Position numbers and translations under genes: made by a program. From positions 14,411,501 to 14,475,500 of the forward strand of contig OZ021729.1 in the NCBI GenBank assembly GCA_963978545.1: a stretch of 64,000 bases of DNA, written 5' to 3'. The notes below the pieces were generated by a model that worked only from the letters and a program-made list of their open reading frames with translations, was not told where the DNA came from and did not search any database. Position 1 is the stretch's first letter; each line of letters starts with the position of its first letter. Positions 58,001 through 64,000 of the stretch are shown here, in pieces. The stretch comes from Linyphia triangularis (taxonomy: Eukaryota; Arthropoda; Arachnida; Araneae; Linyphiidae).

Positions 58001-61000
58001 GAAAAGATGTAAAAACTATAACTCCAATCTAAGTATAAAATTTCACACAGGTGTTAGCATATAGTTTCTAAGCAGTTTCACACAAATATTAAGTCACTTA
58101 AACCTCATGATTTGGTCCTTAAAGACTAGTTCAACTTTGCAAAAGTACAATAAATGCTATTAGAAAATATATATAATAAGATAAAACAAAAACTTACTTT
58201 ATTGATGCATATATTTCTTCTAACAGACTTTCATCAAAGTCGTTTCCTCCATTGACACCTTTCAAGTTTTTTCTGAAATCCTAAATGAGTAAAAAAAAAC
58301 TATATCATCATTTTAATGTAATTTAGATACATGAGCAGAAAATCCCCCAAAAATTCAAATAAGATGATAAATGGGTAATCTAAAGTAAGCTGACAGTATT
58401 TTAATTCATGAAAGAAAGAGGAATAAAAAAATTATAATTCACCAAAAAATAAACATAGAAAAGTTTTTCTCATGTCATAAGGGAATATCAATAAAAGCTT
58501 TCATAAATTAAAAAAAAAAAAAATTAAAAAAGTAGAATGCAATACATAATAAATTTCAAGGATTAGTTGGTGCTTTAGGACTTAACGTTAAGAGAAATTG
58601 CTATGCTTTAAAGCATAAAAGGTTAAATAATTAAGATATTTAAATTTTTTTTTACGTCAGATAACAGTTTGTTAAAGGCCCAATAAAAAGATCAAGCCTA
58701 TTTTGGATGAAAGTCATTTAAAATAATAGTAAATCCTCTGAGGGTCATGGACGTATATATACGTCCTTTGATCCCCAGTTTTCGAACAATACACAATATT
58801 TTTAAATGTATAAATAAAATATTTTTAGCAAAATAATTAAAAAAAAGTTATATATTTGAATCAGAAATATAATTTAAAAATTATTGGGAAGGAAAACAAT
58901 TGTATGATTTTGCCCAGTCCCTGGACGCCCAGAGGGTTAACAATTTTTTTTTTTTTGAAAACTAGTTTTAAGATTTAAAAAATTAAAATAGATTTTGTTT
59001 GTTTTCATTAACAATTAATAACAGCGAAACCGAACTCCTTAGTATCTCTCAGCAATTTGTTTTTATTTTGGGGTCTGGTAATCACAGCATGAGCTGACTT
59101 TTTCTGAATCATACACTAACTGCATTCATAAACCATTGCAAGTTGAAATGAACTAAAGCAATTCCTTGTGCTTTGTTACCACAACTGACAGAATGCAATT
59201 TTCAATACTGACAAAAAATCCTAACACAATACACTCCTAACTAACATTTTATTCAACATACAGAAGTGAAAATTTATATTTCGGTAATTATAGCATGATT
59301 AATCAAGTTAATAGGGGGAAAAAAATCCATAATAAAGTTTTAAAGTATACATGAAAGTAACCTAGTAGACAGCCCTTAAGAATTATTTTTTAAAAGAGTA
59401 CTAAAAAAAGTTGTAAACAAAACACAAAGATCCAAACAGCTTTATTCTGGTACAAGCCAAAAATGTAGTTCGAGTTTGAAATTTATTTCACAAACTCACT
59501 GTACTTACCTCAATAGTCATAGGTATATTTTGCTTTCTCACATTGTTGTTATGTTGATCAACATTTAACATAATTATGGCATAGGCTAGGGTGAAAGCAG
59601 CATCATTATGAGCAAAAGGCTGGTTATTACTTTTCTGAAAAATAGTAATATAAAAGTTATTAATAGTTAATAATAGAACAATTGACATCTACTGATAAAA
59701 AGAACTCACATGCCAATGCTCAGCAAAATGTTCCATTATAAGTGATATTAAAGGAGCTTCTCCAGGCAGGCGAAATGTTTCTAGATATTGCCTCAGAGCC
59801 TCATCGATCCTTGTTCCTTCGAATGGAAAGGATCTACAAAGAAAAATAAATAAATATGCTAACATACTAAATAAAATTACTGATATTTTCAGCCTACTGT
59901 AAGATAAATCGCCAATACTTAATATTACAGAATGAGAGTCGTTTATTCCATGTCTGTCCATGTTACAATTTTTCAAAACACAACTGCATATATATTGCTT
60001 AAAAAAGTTTTTTTTTTTTTTTTTTTTTACTAGATATAACAGTAAAAGGAGACAAATAGCAAAATTTGAATAAATAATATAGCACTTTTTATAATTAACG
60101 AGGAGATATTAATAAATTGAATTCTTCATTTTAGTGGTACCTGTTAAAAATGACTAATACATGTCAGCATAATTTTTATTTGCATATTTTATTACAAATA
60201 AATGATTTATGGGTTATATATTGTAAATATTTTATGTATTCAAGCACAATTTTGAAGAAATTTTGATCCTTAAAATTGAGCAATATAAAGGCATGATGGC
60301 AATAGCATAGAAAATTAATTTCAGCCACATTCAACATTCAGATATTCTTTTTGCTTGGTAACTTATTACAGGGGGAGCACTTTTCTAAAAAAATTAGGTA
60401 GGAATTTTAGGGATGATATCAAAAGTTTCAGGAATATTTTAAGGATAATTCCAAAAATTTCAGGAATATTTTAGCGATGATTCCAAAACTTTTTGGAATA
60501 ATTCTAAAAAATTTAGGGATATTTCTTTTAAAGCTGACATAGGTTCCTAACGAACACATTCTTTTCAAAGCATGTTTCAATACCAGCAAAAAAATTCCAA
60601 TTTTCAAACAATTGAATTAATGATTAAAATCTCAGAAAAGATTTTTGTCCTCTGGAGAATTATCCGGATTTTTTTTTAAAGCATGTTTTGGGTTTTGGAG
60701 AAAAATCTGGAAATTTTCGAGGCCTTAATTTTTTTTTAGGAATTATCAAAAAATGTAAGTATAATTTTAGAAATTTTTGGCAGAAACAAAAAATTTAAGA
60801 AAATTTAGGGTGAATGCGACACCTCTCTTATTATAATAAAACTATAAAAAAAAAGGCAGTGGCAGTTTAGATTAACTGTAAATATGAATACTTTTCCCTG
60901 ACTATCAATTCAAATTCGTTGTATTGTATACAAGACAAGAGATAAGATCAGACCAGAATAATGTCATGACCATGCAACTGGAAGTTTCATGTGAACCTTA

Positions 61001-63700
61001 AATGCACATGTAAATAATGATTTTAAAACACAATTACCAACTTTCTAAGTCAATTGAAAGCAAGACAAAGACAATGTTTATCATTTTGCAAACTCTTAAA
61101 TTCAGAGTGCTTTTGAAATATTACAAATTTAAGTTTAAAAACAAGTTATGCAGATGACAGATGTTTTTTCTAGACCACTTTTTTTAACTCTGTATGTTCC
61201 AAAACATGCAGAAGTATATAAAAAAAAAAAATCAAAAAATCAGACCTAATGGAATACTTTTATTTCTCGATATTACAATTAGGGTATTTGAAAAAGTAAA
61301 AATATATAAAAAAAAAAAAAAGGTTTTTACTGAGCGATTTACTCAATTATTTAGTTTTGGGTGTTCTTACTTTTTAGCACAAATAAAAATACATATTTCA
61401 GTTTACACACAATTGAAAAAATATCAGAAAACGATTCAGTGAAATACATTAGAAAACCTTTTTAGATACTAATATTTTTTTTTTATTGTTGTTTGCCATT
61501 TTACAATAAAAAATAAAAAGTTCATATTAGTTTAGAATTTCTTGTCAAAATGATTGTTTACAAGTAAGTTTATGTAATTAAAGCCACTAGATAGATTGGT
61601 TTGTACGCTCAACGACCAATTTTTATGCACAGTAACGGCTAATCAGGGTGGGACCTACAGCTTAACGTGGATTCCGAACTACAACGAACATCCATGTCAA
61701 ATCCGGGATTCGAAGCCGGCACCTTTGGCATGCAAAGCCAGAGCAGTAACCCCAGTCATCAGGTGGGCCATTAAATCCATTAGGACTAGTAGTTACAATA
61801 TTACAGAGTTTAGCATAAACTATGAAATGAAAGATAAAACACAAATAATGGTTAAAGACAATATGCAATTTGAGCCCCATAAAAAGCATTTAAAATATTT
61901 CATAAAATTGTTCAAATTATCACATACTTTACAAAAGCTTCAAGCACTTTCAGATTTTTTCTGTTACTGATGTACTCTCCAATCATTTTCTTGTCTAATT
62001 GAGGGTTATCTCGAAGAAAAGTCGCTACTTCTTGAGGATCCAAGGGATTTTTTAGCAAACCATGGTCTTGTAGAAATTGGATGCCTTTACTTGGTTGGGA
62101 ATTGAACTGCTCTGTACCAGTTATAAGAATCTGAAAAGTAGGCAAAAATTTAGCACAACTGAGTAATAAATTGAATTATAATCTTCCATAAACATTTAAT
62201 TTTTCATGAATACGCAATTTCTGAAATCTGAAACTAACTAGGAACAATAAAAAGAGTTGCCTATTTTTTAATGTCTGGCTATTTTTGAAGGAGAGAGTTA
62301 TGAGATGTAATAAACCAGCGGGTCTCAACCCATGGGCCGTGGCCCATGAATAGCGGGGCACTGGGCCACGGACACTGGTCGTAAATCTAAACCAATATAA
62401 ATGTTATAGAAGCTTCAGAAGTAGAGATAGGAATAATCAGGTCAATGGTGTAACGAGTGAATAATGCATGCATTCAATAGCATAGATGTAACTATCCAGT
62501 TTTAATCCAGATATTTTACTCTCTCATGGGGGACAAACAATGTAAAAAATCCCATGAACTTTTTTTTTTAACTTTGACCACTTATTTTTTAGTTTTCTTA
62601 GAGTTGTGATAGCAAAAGTATAAAAAATAAAGTTCCTTTCTATATAAAAAAGAATATTATTTAATATTTCTTATATTTTATTAATTACTGAACATATTTT
62701 ATTAGCTAATGGGCTGCAAAGCTTTTTTTTTAACAAAGTAGGTGGTTCGAACAACTAAAAAGGTTGGGAATTACTGCAATGGACTATTCATGGTACAAAA
62801 GTTACACAAGGGCTTACTTCACTAAGTCGTCAGGACAACATCATCTCAACTATTGACAGCAGTCGAATTTCAAAGGAGAAACCTGGCATTGGATGTGCAA
62901 AGAGGAATTTGGTCCCTAATCTGTTTCTAAGGGAGAAACCCAAATACTCCCAGCAGGCAGCTAAATAATTGTAATCACAACACACAATGGTGTCTACTAA
63001 CTTTTGATATCACATTTCAGAGTGCATTGCAACAAACACAAATTTTCTCTTTAATAGGTAAGTGTTCAGTCTTCAAGCTATGAATTTGGCCAATACTGAT
63101 TATATAACTTTTCAAAAAACCAGTAACAATATCAAAGATCCAAGCTTCAAGTTTTATTCATGCCTGAATTCTTATTTCTTACTAGAAACTGCAATTAACA
63201 AAATTTTCTGTAACTATTCATTGAATGTGGAAAATTCCTCTTCTACAGATGAAGAGGGACCATTCTTAAGATATTATTGAGACAGTAAGATATCTCAATC
63301 AGTCTAACTTTGAAAGCTCTTAACTTCTTTATTTTGATAAATATTAAAAAAAAGTTTTGGACATAACACTTTCTTTAATGGAATCTATATTGATTTTGAA
63401 CAATTAAAGACATACTTCAAAATTTAAAAAAAAAAATAACAAACTGTTTTTAAAAGGTATCATAGAATGAAAAACTTACTTTCTTTTTACATTTAACAGC
63501 CTTTAAAATTTCATGACCAGGAATTTCTTGAGAAATTTTCATTCGGTTTGGCATAATCAAAGGTTTCTGCTTCGTTGGTACTTCAACTACAGACACATTC
63601 TTTTCAAGGCCATGATTCGAGACCAGCTCTTGGCCCAATAAATAACCAGAAGCTCCTTGCTGAAGCACCCCACGTTTAGAAGAGTCCACAGAATCGGCTT
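34015..63700 (-). CDS. GBF1: GBF1, Golgi brefeldin A-resistance guanine nucleotide exchange factor (Sec7 domain to C-terminus; 22 exons)
   Basis: GBF1 (Drosophila garz) activates ARF1 at the cis-Golgi and ER-Golgi intermediate, driving COPI coat assembly. Twenty-two exons on the minus strand, described separately, give about 1,231 codons from just before the Sec7 domain to a stop at 34015. Every junction has AG/GT sites, and codon phase is kept throughout. Conserved blocks follow the order of animal GBF1: Sec7, HDS1 ([30 protein letters not shown]), HDS2 and HDS3 regions, an acidic/Ser linker, HTLHTRAAS, and a Pro-rich tail. The N-terminal DCB and HUS domains must lie beyond 64000. Introns are large and full of transposons. 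The gene appears intact in this window. Confidence 0.93.
34680..34920. repeat. Dispersed repeat (ATCTGCCAAGTTT family), with an inverted copy at 40100-40300
   Basis: The phrase ATCTGCCAAGTTTTAGACCG plus ATTGGATGACAA recurs, in part, at about 34858-34890 (CTGCCAAGTTTCAGCTTGA). The reverse complement of 40150-40200 reads ATCTGCCAAGTTTCAGCTCT. It lies downstream in a GBF1 intron; it is non-coding. Confidence 0.5.
35383..35684 (-). CDS. GBF1: GBF1 exon: proline-rich tail
   Basis: It encodes a Ser/Pro/Thr-rich tail with [13 protein letters not shown] and [12 protein letters not shown], comparable to the PP..LPIILNP tail of vertebrate GBF1. The 302-bp length starts with two bases and ends on a codon; donor CAG|GTAAG. 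The plus-strand open frame over the same place is a shadow. Confidence 0.88.
35685..37929. other. GBF1 intron
   Basis: AT-rich intron. Only the MITE-like segment at 37583-37806 is recognisable. Open frames at 36717-37101 carry no domain. Confidence 0.5.
37583..37806. mobile_element. Degenerate MITE of the CAGGGTTCCCAC family
   Basis: It begins CAGGATTCCCACTC and contains repeated TTCAAGGACCT and TTTCAAGGAC phrases, as does the complete copy at 50000-50380. The right end is missing or decayed. It runs close to the exon that starts at 37930. Confidence 0.6.
37930..38170 (-). CDS. GBF1: GBF1 exon: end of conserved C-terminal region
   Basis: It encodes [46 protein letters not shown] and an acidic Lys/Glu linker. 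Acceptor TTGTAG|GCTG and donor AAGT|GTGAGT; the Ser codon is split. Confidence 0.93.
38931..39044 (-). CDS. GBF1: GBF1 exon: [11 protein letters not shown] block
   Basis: It encodes [20 protein letters not shown], then [18 protein letters not shown]. Donor CTG|GTATAA. Confidence 0.92.
39143..39244 (-). CDS. GBF1: GBF1 exon: GMEETRMR block
   Basis: It encodes [18 protein letters not shown], then [16 protein letters not shown] 34-codon exon in phase 0 on both sides; donor AAA|GTCAG. Confidence 0.92.
39797..39927 (-). CDS. GBF1: GBF1 exon: C-terminal helical repeat
   Basis: It encodes [30 protein letters not shown] and [10 protein letters not shown]. Acceptor TATAG|GTATT and donor AAA|GTAATT. 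Confidence 0.92.
40100..40300. repeat. Dispersed repeat, inverse of the 34.7 kb copy
   Basis: It contains the reverse complement of the ATCTGCCAAGTTTCAGCT phrase twice-related to 34680-34920. The plus-strand frame at 40101-40286 is a by-product. Confidence 0.45.
41152..41284 (-). CDS. GBF1: GBF1 exon: HTLHTRAAS block
   Basis: Acceptor TTTACAG|CTTC and donor CAAG|GTAAAT. It encodes [14 protein letters not shown] and [11 protein letters not shown]. The upstream intron is about 5.5 kb and contains a hAT element and an LTR. Confidence 0.93.
41629..43386. mobile_element. hAT-like non-autonomous element in a GBF1 intron
   Basis: Perfect 13-bp terminal inverted repeats, CAGGGATGAGTTT at the left and AAACTCATCCCTG at the right. 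The flanks share TAAAATA (before 41629 and after 43386), approximating an 8-bp duplication. The middle (42110-42930) is filled by a degenerate CGGCGATAGCG-type array. Near the right end, GGAATTCCGC-type palindromic sequence and repeated AAAAAGCGGAA occur. No transposase is seen. Confidence 0.75.
42110..42930. repeat. Degenerate about 100-bp repeat array shared with 16.95-17.42 kb
   Basis: Recurring phrases: AATATCGGCGATAGCG, GAAAATNACCATC, GTGCAAATCTCGG, AATAACGCTGTTATATCGG and ACATCAGCGTAA. Around eight units are visible with heavy drift. CpG-containing motifs recur despite the AT-rich genome. Confidence 0.6.
43387..46105. other. GBF1 intron with eroded insertions
   Basis: The stretch 44093-44772 has hAT-like, roughly inverted ends (CAGCATTCTTCACTAACTTTT at the left; reverse complement of the right end TAAAGCAACGTTAACC). 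Two minus-strand frames, 44786-45067 and 45527-45724, may be remnants of a mobile-element or nested protein but match nothing I recognise. Confidence 0.35.
46106..46440 (+). mobile_element. LTR of a retrotransposon with an internal tRNA-like Pol III promoter
   Basis: It starts TGCCACGAAG and ends AACGTGACA (TG...CA with inverted ends). TATATAAG lies near 46305 and AATAAA at 46383-46388, giving a U3-R-U5 layout of 335 bp. ATAT flanks both ends (46102-46105, 46441-46444), as in a solo LTR. However, TGGGGTCGCCATTGAAC (46447-46463) downstream looks like a primer binding site complementary to a tRNA 3' end, so this may instead be a 5' LTR left after truncation. Inside U3, 46123-46195 is tRNA-like with A box (GACTCGGTGGTAAAAC) and B box (GGTTCGATCC at 46180-46189). 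Confidence 0.65.
46447..46463 (+). other. Candidate retrotransposon primer binding site
   Basis: The 17-mer TGGGGTCGCCATTGAAC begins with TGG (complement of tRNA CCA). Its reverse complement carries GTTCAA, as in a T-arm. It sits 6 bp after the LTR end. Confidence 0.4.
46781..46971 (-). CDS. GBF1: GBF1 exon: basic/acidic linker
   Basis: It encodes [20 protein letters not shown], a Lys-rich segment, then an acidic stretch ([12 protein letters not shown]) and AYQQVSLQ. Donor CAG|GTAACT. Vertebrate GBF1 has a few extra residues (VSQD) before [11 protein letters not shown], which are absent in the direct join to the next exon. Confidence 0.9.
47554..48111. mobile_element. pogo/Tigger-like MITE in a GBF1 intron
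   Basis: Starts CAGTCAAACTCTGTTAACGC after TA and ends GTTAAGGGGGTTATAGACTG before TA. The reverse complement of the right end is CAGTCTATAACCCCCTTAAC. It belongs with the element at 13394-13566. No transposase; the small plus-strand frame inside (47708-47917) has no domain. Confidence 0.75.
48237..48456 (-). CDS. GBF1: GBF1 exon: HDS3
   Basis: It encodes [20 protein letters not shown], then [14 protein letters not shown] and FVEASTNG. Acceptor ATATAG|GTAA and donor GGAG|GTAAC; the Gly codon is split. Confidence 0.92.
49326..49513 (-). CDS. GBF1: GBF1 exon: Ser-rich linker
   Basis: It encodes [11 protein letters not shown], then [20 protein letters not shown], a likely phosphorylation-rich linker (the [11 protein letters not shown] block of the family), and GGWTL. 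Donor TTG|GTGAGT was chosen over open read-through to about 49269. Confidence 0.88.
49824..49892 (+). pseudogene. tRNA-Ala(AGC)-like pseudogene or tRNA-derived fragment
   Basis: Reads CACAGCTCAGAGGCAGA (A-box/D-arm), TAGCATGC around an AGC anticodon, and AAGGTCTTGGAATCGAAC in place of a T-arm. The order and spacing match tRNA-Ala, but the acceptor ends do not pair and the B box is mutated, so it is not functional. Confidence 0.5.
50000..50380. mobile_element. hAT-like MITE, CAGGGTTCCCAC ends
   Basis: The left end CAGGGTTCCCACTC and the reverse complement of the right end, CAGGGTTCCCACGG, form inverted repeats. Interior phrases (CTTTTAAGGACCT, TTTCAAGGACTTTAAGCACC) recur. Flanks share ATTTA only, so the duplication is decayed. 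It lies in the GBF1 intron between the exons at 50488 and 49513. Confidence 0.7.
50488..50725 (-). CDS. GBF1: GBF1 exon: HDS2-HDS3
   Basis: In the frame set by its neighbours it reads [20 protein letters not shown], then [37 protein letters not shown] and a Thr/Pro tail. The acceptor is TTTTTAG|GTTC and the donor CTG|GTAAGC. A different minus-strand frame here is longer but meaningless. Confidence 0.9.
51908..52067 (-). CDS. GBF1: GBF1 exon: HDS2
   Basis: Acceptor TTAG|GGATC and donor CAG|GTACTT. It encodes [18 protein letters not shown], then [22 protein letters not shown]. Confidence 0.93.
52191..52306 (-). CDS. GBF1: GBF1 exon: HDS2 start
   Basis: It encodes [11 protein letters not shown] ... 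[21 protein letters not shown], matching the family's DEEDAAFCLEMLLRIVLENR block. The final Arg codon is split across the junction (phase 2). Confidence 0.88.
52900..53746. repeat. Foldback (inverted-repeat) element with central tandem palindromes
   Basis: The left arm (52900-53040) and right arm (53606-53746) are reverse complements at high identity; for example CATTCCCTATACTCGCTTTG and, reversed from the right, CATTCCCTATACTCACTTTG. The centre holds a 43-bp tandem repeat (53232-53340). It sits in a GBF1 intron and could fold into a hairpin in the pre-mRNA. Confidence 0.8.
53232..53340. repeat. 43-bp tandem repeat with palindromic core
   Basis: Two full units and a third partial unit of CTTGAGCCTTAAGCTCAAG followed by CATAACGAATACCTTATAAT. 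The core CTTGAGC-CTTAA-GCTCAAG is a hairpin in every copy. Confidence 0.85.
54161..54421 (-). CDS. GBF1: GBF1 exon: HDS1-HDS2 linker
   Basis: It encodes AEDFVHPKG, a Ser/Glu-rich linker ([19 protein letters not shown]) and [18 protein letters not shown]. Acceptor TTTTAG|GCGG, donor AAG|GTTAGT. Confidence 0.92.
55292..55468 (-). CDS. GBF1: GBF1 exon: HDS region
   Basis: It encodes [19 protein letters not shown], then [19 protein letters not shown] and LLPKELVE. Acceptor TAG|ACTCC, donor GAA|GTACG. It matches the [10 protein letters not shown] block of GBF1. Confidence 0.92.
56241..56916. repeat. Large foldback element, arms of about 270 bp
   Basis: The left arm (56241-about 56520) and right arm (about 56650-56916) are near-perfect reverse complements. 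AGTCTTTAAAATTAGATTTA begins each arm read inward. The blocks GAACACCCCTACACACTTAA and CAAACTAATTCCATGTATAT (one mismatch between arms) also match. A spacer of about 130 bp separates them. It lies about 65 bp from the donor end of the GBF1 exon 56982-57254. Confidence 0.88.
56982..57254 (-). CDS. GBF1: GBF1 exon: HDS1 region
   Basis: It encodes [11 protein letters not shown], then [26 protein letters not shown] and [16 protein letters not shown]. The HDS1 region binds lipid and is needed for Golgi recruitment in vertebrate GBF1. The donor, GAA|GTGAGT, lies only about 65 bp from a large foldback element in the following intron. Confidence 0.93.
57372..57435 (-). CDS. GBF1: GBF1 small exon after Sec7
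   Basis: A 64-bp exon with acceptor CTTTCAG|AAATG and donor AAG|GTAAAC. It encodes [20 protein letters not shown], the family's EEIVMP...ENYVW block. Confidence 0.88.
58198..58280 (-). CDS. GBF1: GBF1 exon: end of Sec7 domain
   Basis: It encodes [20 protein letters not shown] and EEIYASIK, with donor AAA|GTAAG. The frame is too short to stand out by itself; it was recognised by its match to the GBF1 family and by phase. Confidence 0.88.
58735..58936. mobile_element. piggyBac-like MITE
   Basis: The right end reads, in reverse complement, TTAA then CCCTCTGGGCGTCCAGGGAC. The left end is CCTCTGAGGGTCATGGACG, followed by the palindrome GGACGTATATATACGTCC (58750-58767). TTAA is intact only on the right (58937-58940). 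TTAA targets and CCCTCTG-type ends point to piggyBac. Confidence 0.6.
59509..59634 (-). CDS. GBF1: GBF1 exon: Sec7 hydrophobic groove
   Basis: Acceptor TTTTTCAG|AAAAG and donor GAG|GTAAG. It encodes the second conserved Sec7 motif, [18 protein letters not shown]. The Tyr and Asp in this motif correspond to residues linked to brefeldin A sensitivity in Sec7 proteins. Confidence 0.93.
59710..59833 (-). CDS. GBF1: GBF1 exon: Sec7 catalytic region
   Basis: Acceptor TTGTAG|ATCC and donor CAT|GTGAG. It encodes [20 protein letters not shown] followed by RLPGEAP, which holds the catalytic glutamic finger (the Glu of FRLPGE). Confidence 0.93.
60400..60560. repeat. Short degenerate minisatellite
   Basis: About four units of a 35-40-bp motif: GAATTTTAGGGATGAT then TCAAAAGTTTCAG, repeated with drift as TTTCAGGAATATTTTAAGGA and GATTCCAAAACTTTTTGG. 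It lies in a GBF1 intron. Confidence 0.65.
61640..61790 (-). mobile_element. tRNA-derived SINE fragment
   Basis: On the minus strand: GACTGGGGTTACTGCTCTGG (A-box arm), TGGCTTTGCATGCCA (anticodon arm with TGC), and CCGGCTTCGAATCCCGG (T-arm with B box, paired). About 90 bp of unrelated body follow. It differs from the SINE family at 2.5 and 16.5 kb. The plus-strand open frame across it is spurious. No target duplication was found. Confidence 0.65.
61928..62130 (-). CDS. GBF1: GBF1 exon: N-terminal Sec7 domain
   Basis: Acceptor TTTTCAG|ATTCT and donor AAA|GTATGTG. It encodes [10 protein letters not shown], the [11 protein letters not shown] helix and the [15 protein letters not shown] helix, all typical of the GBF1-type Sec7 start. 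Confidence 0.92.
62316..62776. mobile_element. hAT-like MITE (CAGCGGGTCTCAACC ends)
   Basis: Left end CAGCGGGTCTCAACCCATGG; the reverse complement of the right end is CAGTAATTCCCAACCTTTTT. The interior has the GGGCCGTGGCCC and GGGCTGCAAAGC motifs typical of this hAT end type. No clean 8-bp duplication. It lies in a GBF1 intron. Confidence 0.6.
63480..63700 (-). CDS. GBF1: GBF1 exon preceding the Sec7 domain
   Basis: Acceptor TTTAG|AAGCC and donor AAA|GTAAG. It encodes the linker before Sec7 ([13 protein letters not shown] ... [11 protein letters not shown]), entering with two bases of a split codon. The Lys-rich end runs straight into the Sec7 start in the next exon. Confidence 0.85.
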
Positions 63701-64000
63701 CTAAATTTGCAAAAATAAAATTTATAAATAAAAGCATATTGCTATTTGTAGCATTTTAATAATAGAATGACTTAATTTGATGTAGAGAATTGTTTAAATT
63801 TTTAATAAACTAATAACAGTTCAAATACATACACTAAAGATACACTAAATACATACGCTAAAGCTAAATTGGGTGGCTTTATATAAATACTAAGAAAAAG
63901 ACGCCTCTATGATTTCCGGGCAAATGCATCAGCAAGGTCTTGGAAATGCAATACACACTTTTAATAAGAGTTACTTAACTGTTTTACAAACAAATTATGA
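63701..64000. other. GBF1 intron continuing past the window
   Basis: AT-rich intron upstream of exon 63480-63700. No further exon is recognised before the window ends. Confidence 0.5.

Noticed and set aside
61596..61970. 124-residue plus-strand frame
   Set aside because: It crosses an inverted tRNA-derived SINE and a GBF1 exon on the other strand.
1..64000. CRISPR arrays, bacterial operons and ribosome binding sites
   Set aside because: The window is eukaryotic; regular spacer arrays and bacterial signals are absent.

Overview
This is an AT-rich eukaryotic nuclear window, with intron-split host genes, tRNA-derived SINEs and many cut-and-paste DNA transposons. The gene content and the repeat mix (hAT, PIF/Harbinger, pogo and piggyBac MITEs, TGEKP zinc-finger genes) suggest an arthropod, most likely a spider or other arachnid. 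That taxonomic call is inference.

Left part (1-27 kb) is mostly transposons. Two divergent copies of one large element dominate it. Copy B (about 19.2-25.85 kb) is nearly complete and encodes, left to right, an SGNH/GDSL-type hydrolase domain, a long Ser/Pro/Lys repeat tail, CCHC/C2H2 zinc fingers, a WRKY-GCM1/FAR1-like Cys/His region, a MULE transposase core (D, D, CxWH, E), a SWIM finger, and two consecutive Ulp1-like C48 protease domains. A GTATGT...TTTTCAG intron (20228-21179) would join the hydrolase in phase to the zinc-finger/transposase frame. Copy A (about 2.1-11.4 kb) is an internally deleted relative. It was later hit by a 3.1 kb PIF/Harbinger element (TTA duplication; itself carrying a SINE and a hAT MITE) and two hAT elements (perfect 8-bp duplications). 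Copy B supplies the unoccupied sites. In both copies a zinc-finger gene lies head-to-head upstream, near GTCACGTGAC palindromes, and a conserved non-coding segment with pseudoknot-like pairing lies downstream.

Middle (27-34 kb): the last exon of an unrecognised plus-strand gene, a single-exon ALKBH1 gene (plus strand), and a LINE RNase H remnant.

Right part (34-64 kb): the C-terminal two thirds of GBF1 (garz in Drosophila), the Golgi ARF guanine nucleotide exchange factor, on the minus strand. I resolve 22 exons from just upstream of the Sec7 domain to a probable stop at 34015, and all reading phases agree. The 5' end lies beyond the window. Its introns hold a hAT element with a degenerate repeat array also found at 17 kb, an LTR carrying a tRNA-like Pol III promoter, two foldback elements, pogo, piggyBac and hAT MITEs, and tRNA-derived sequences.
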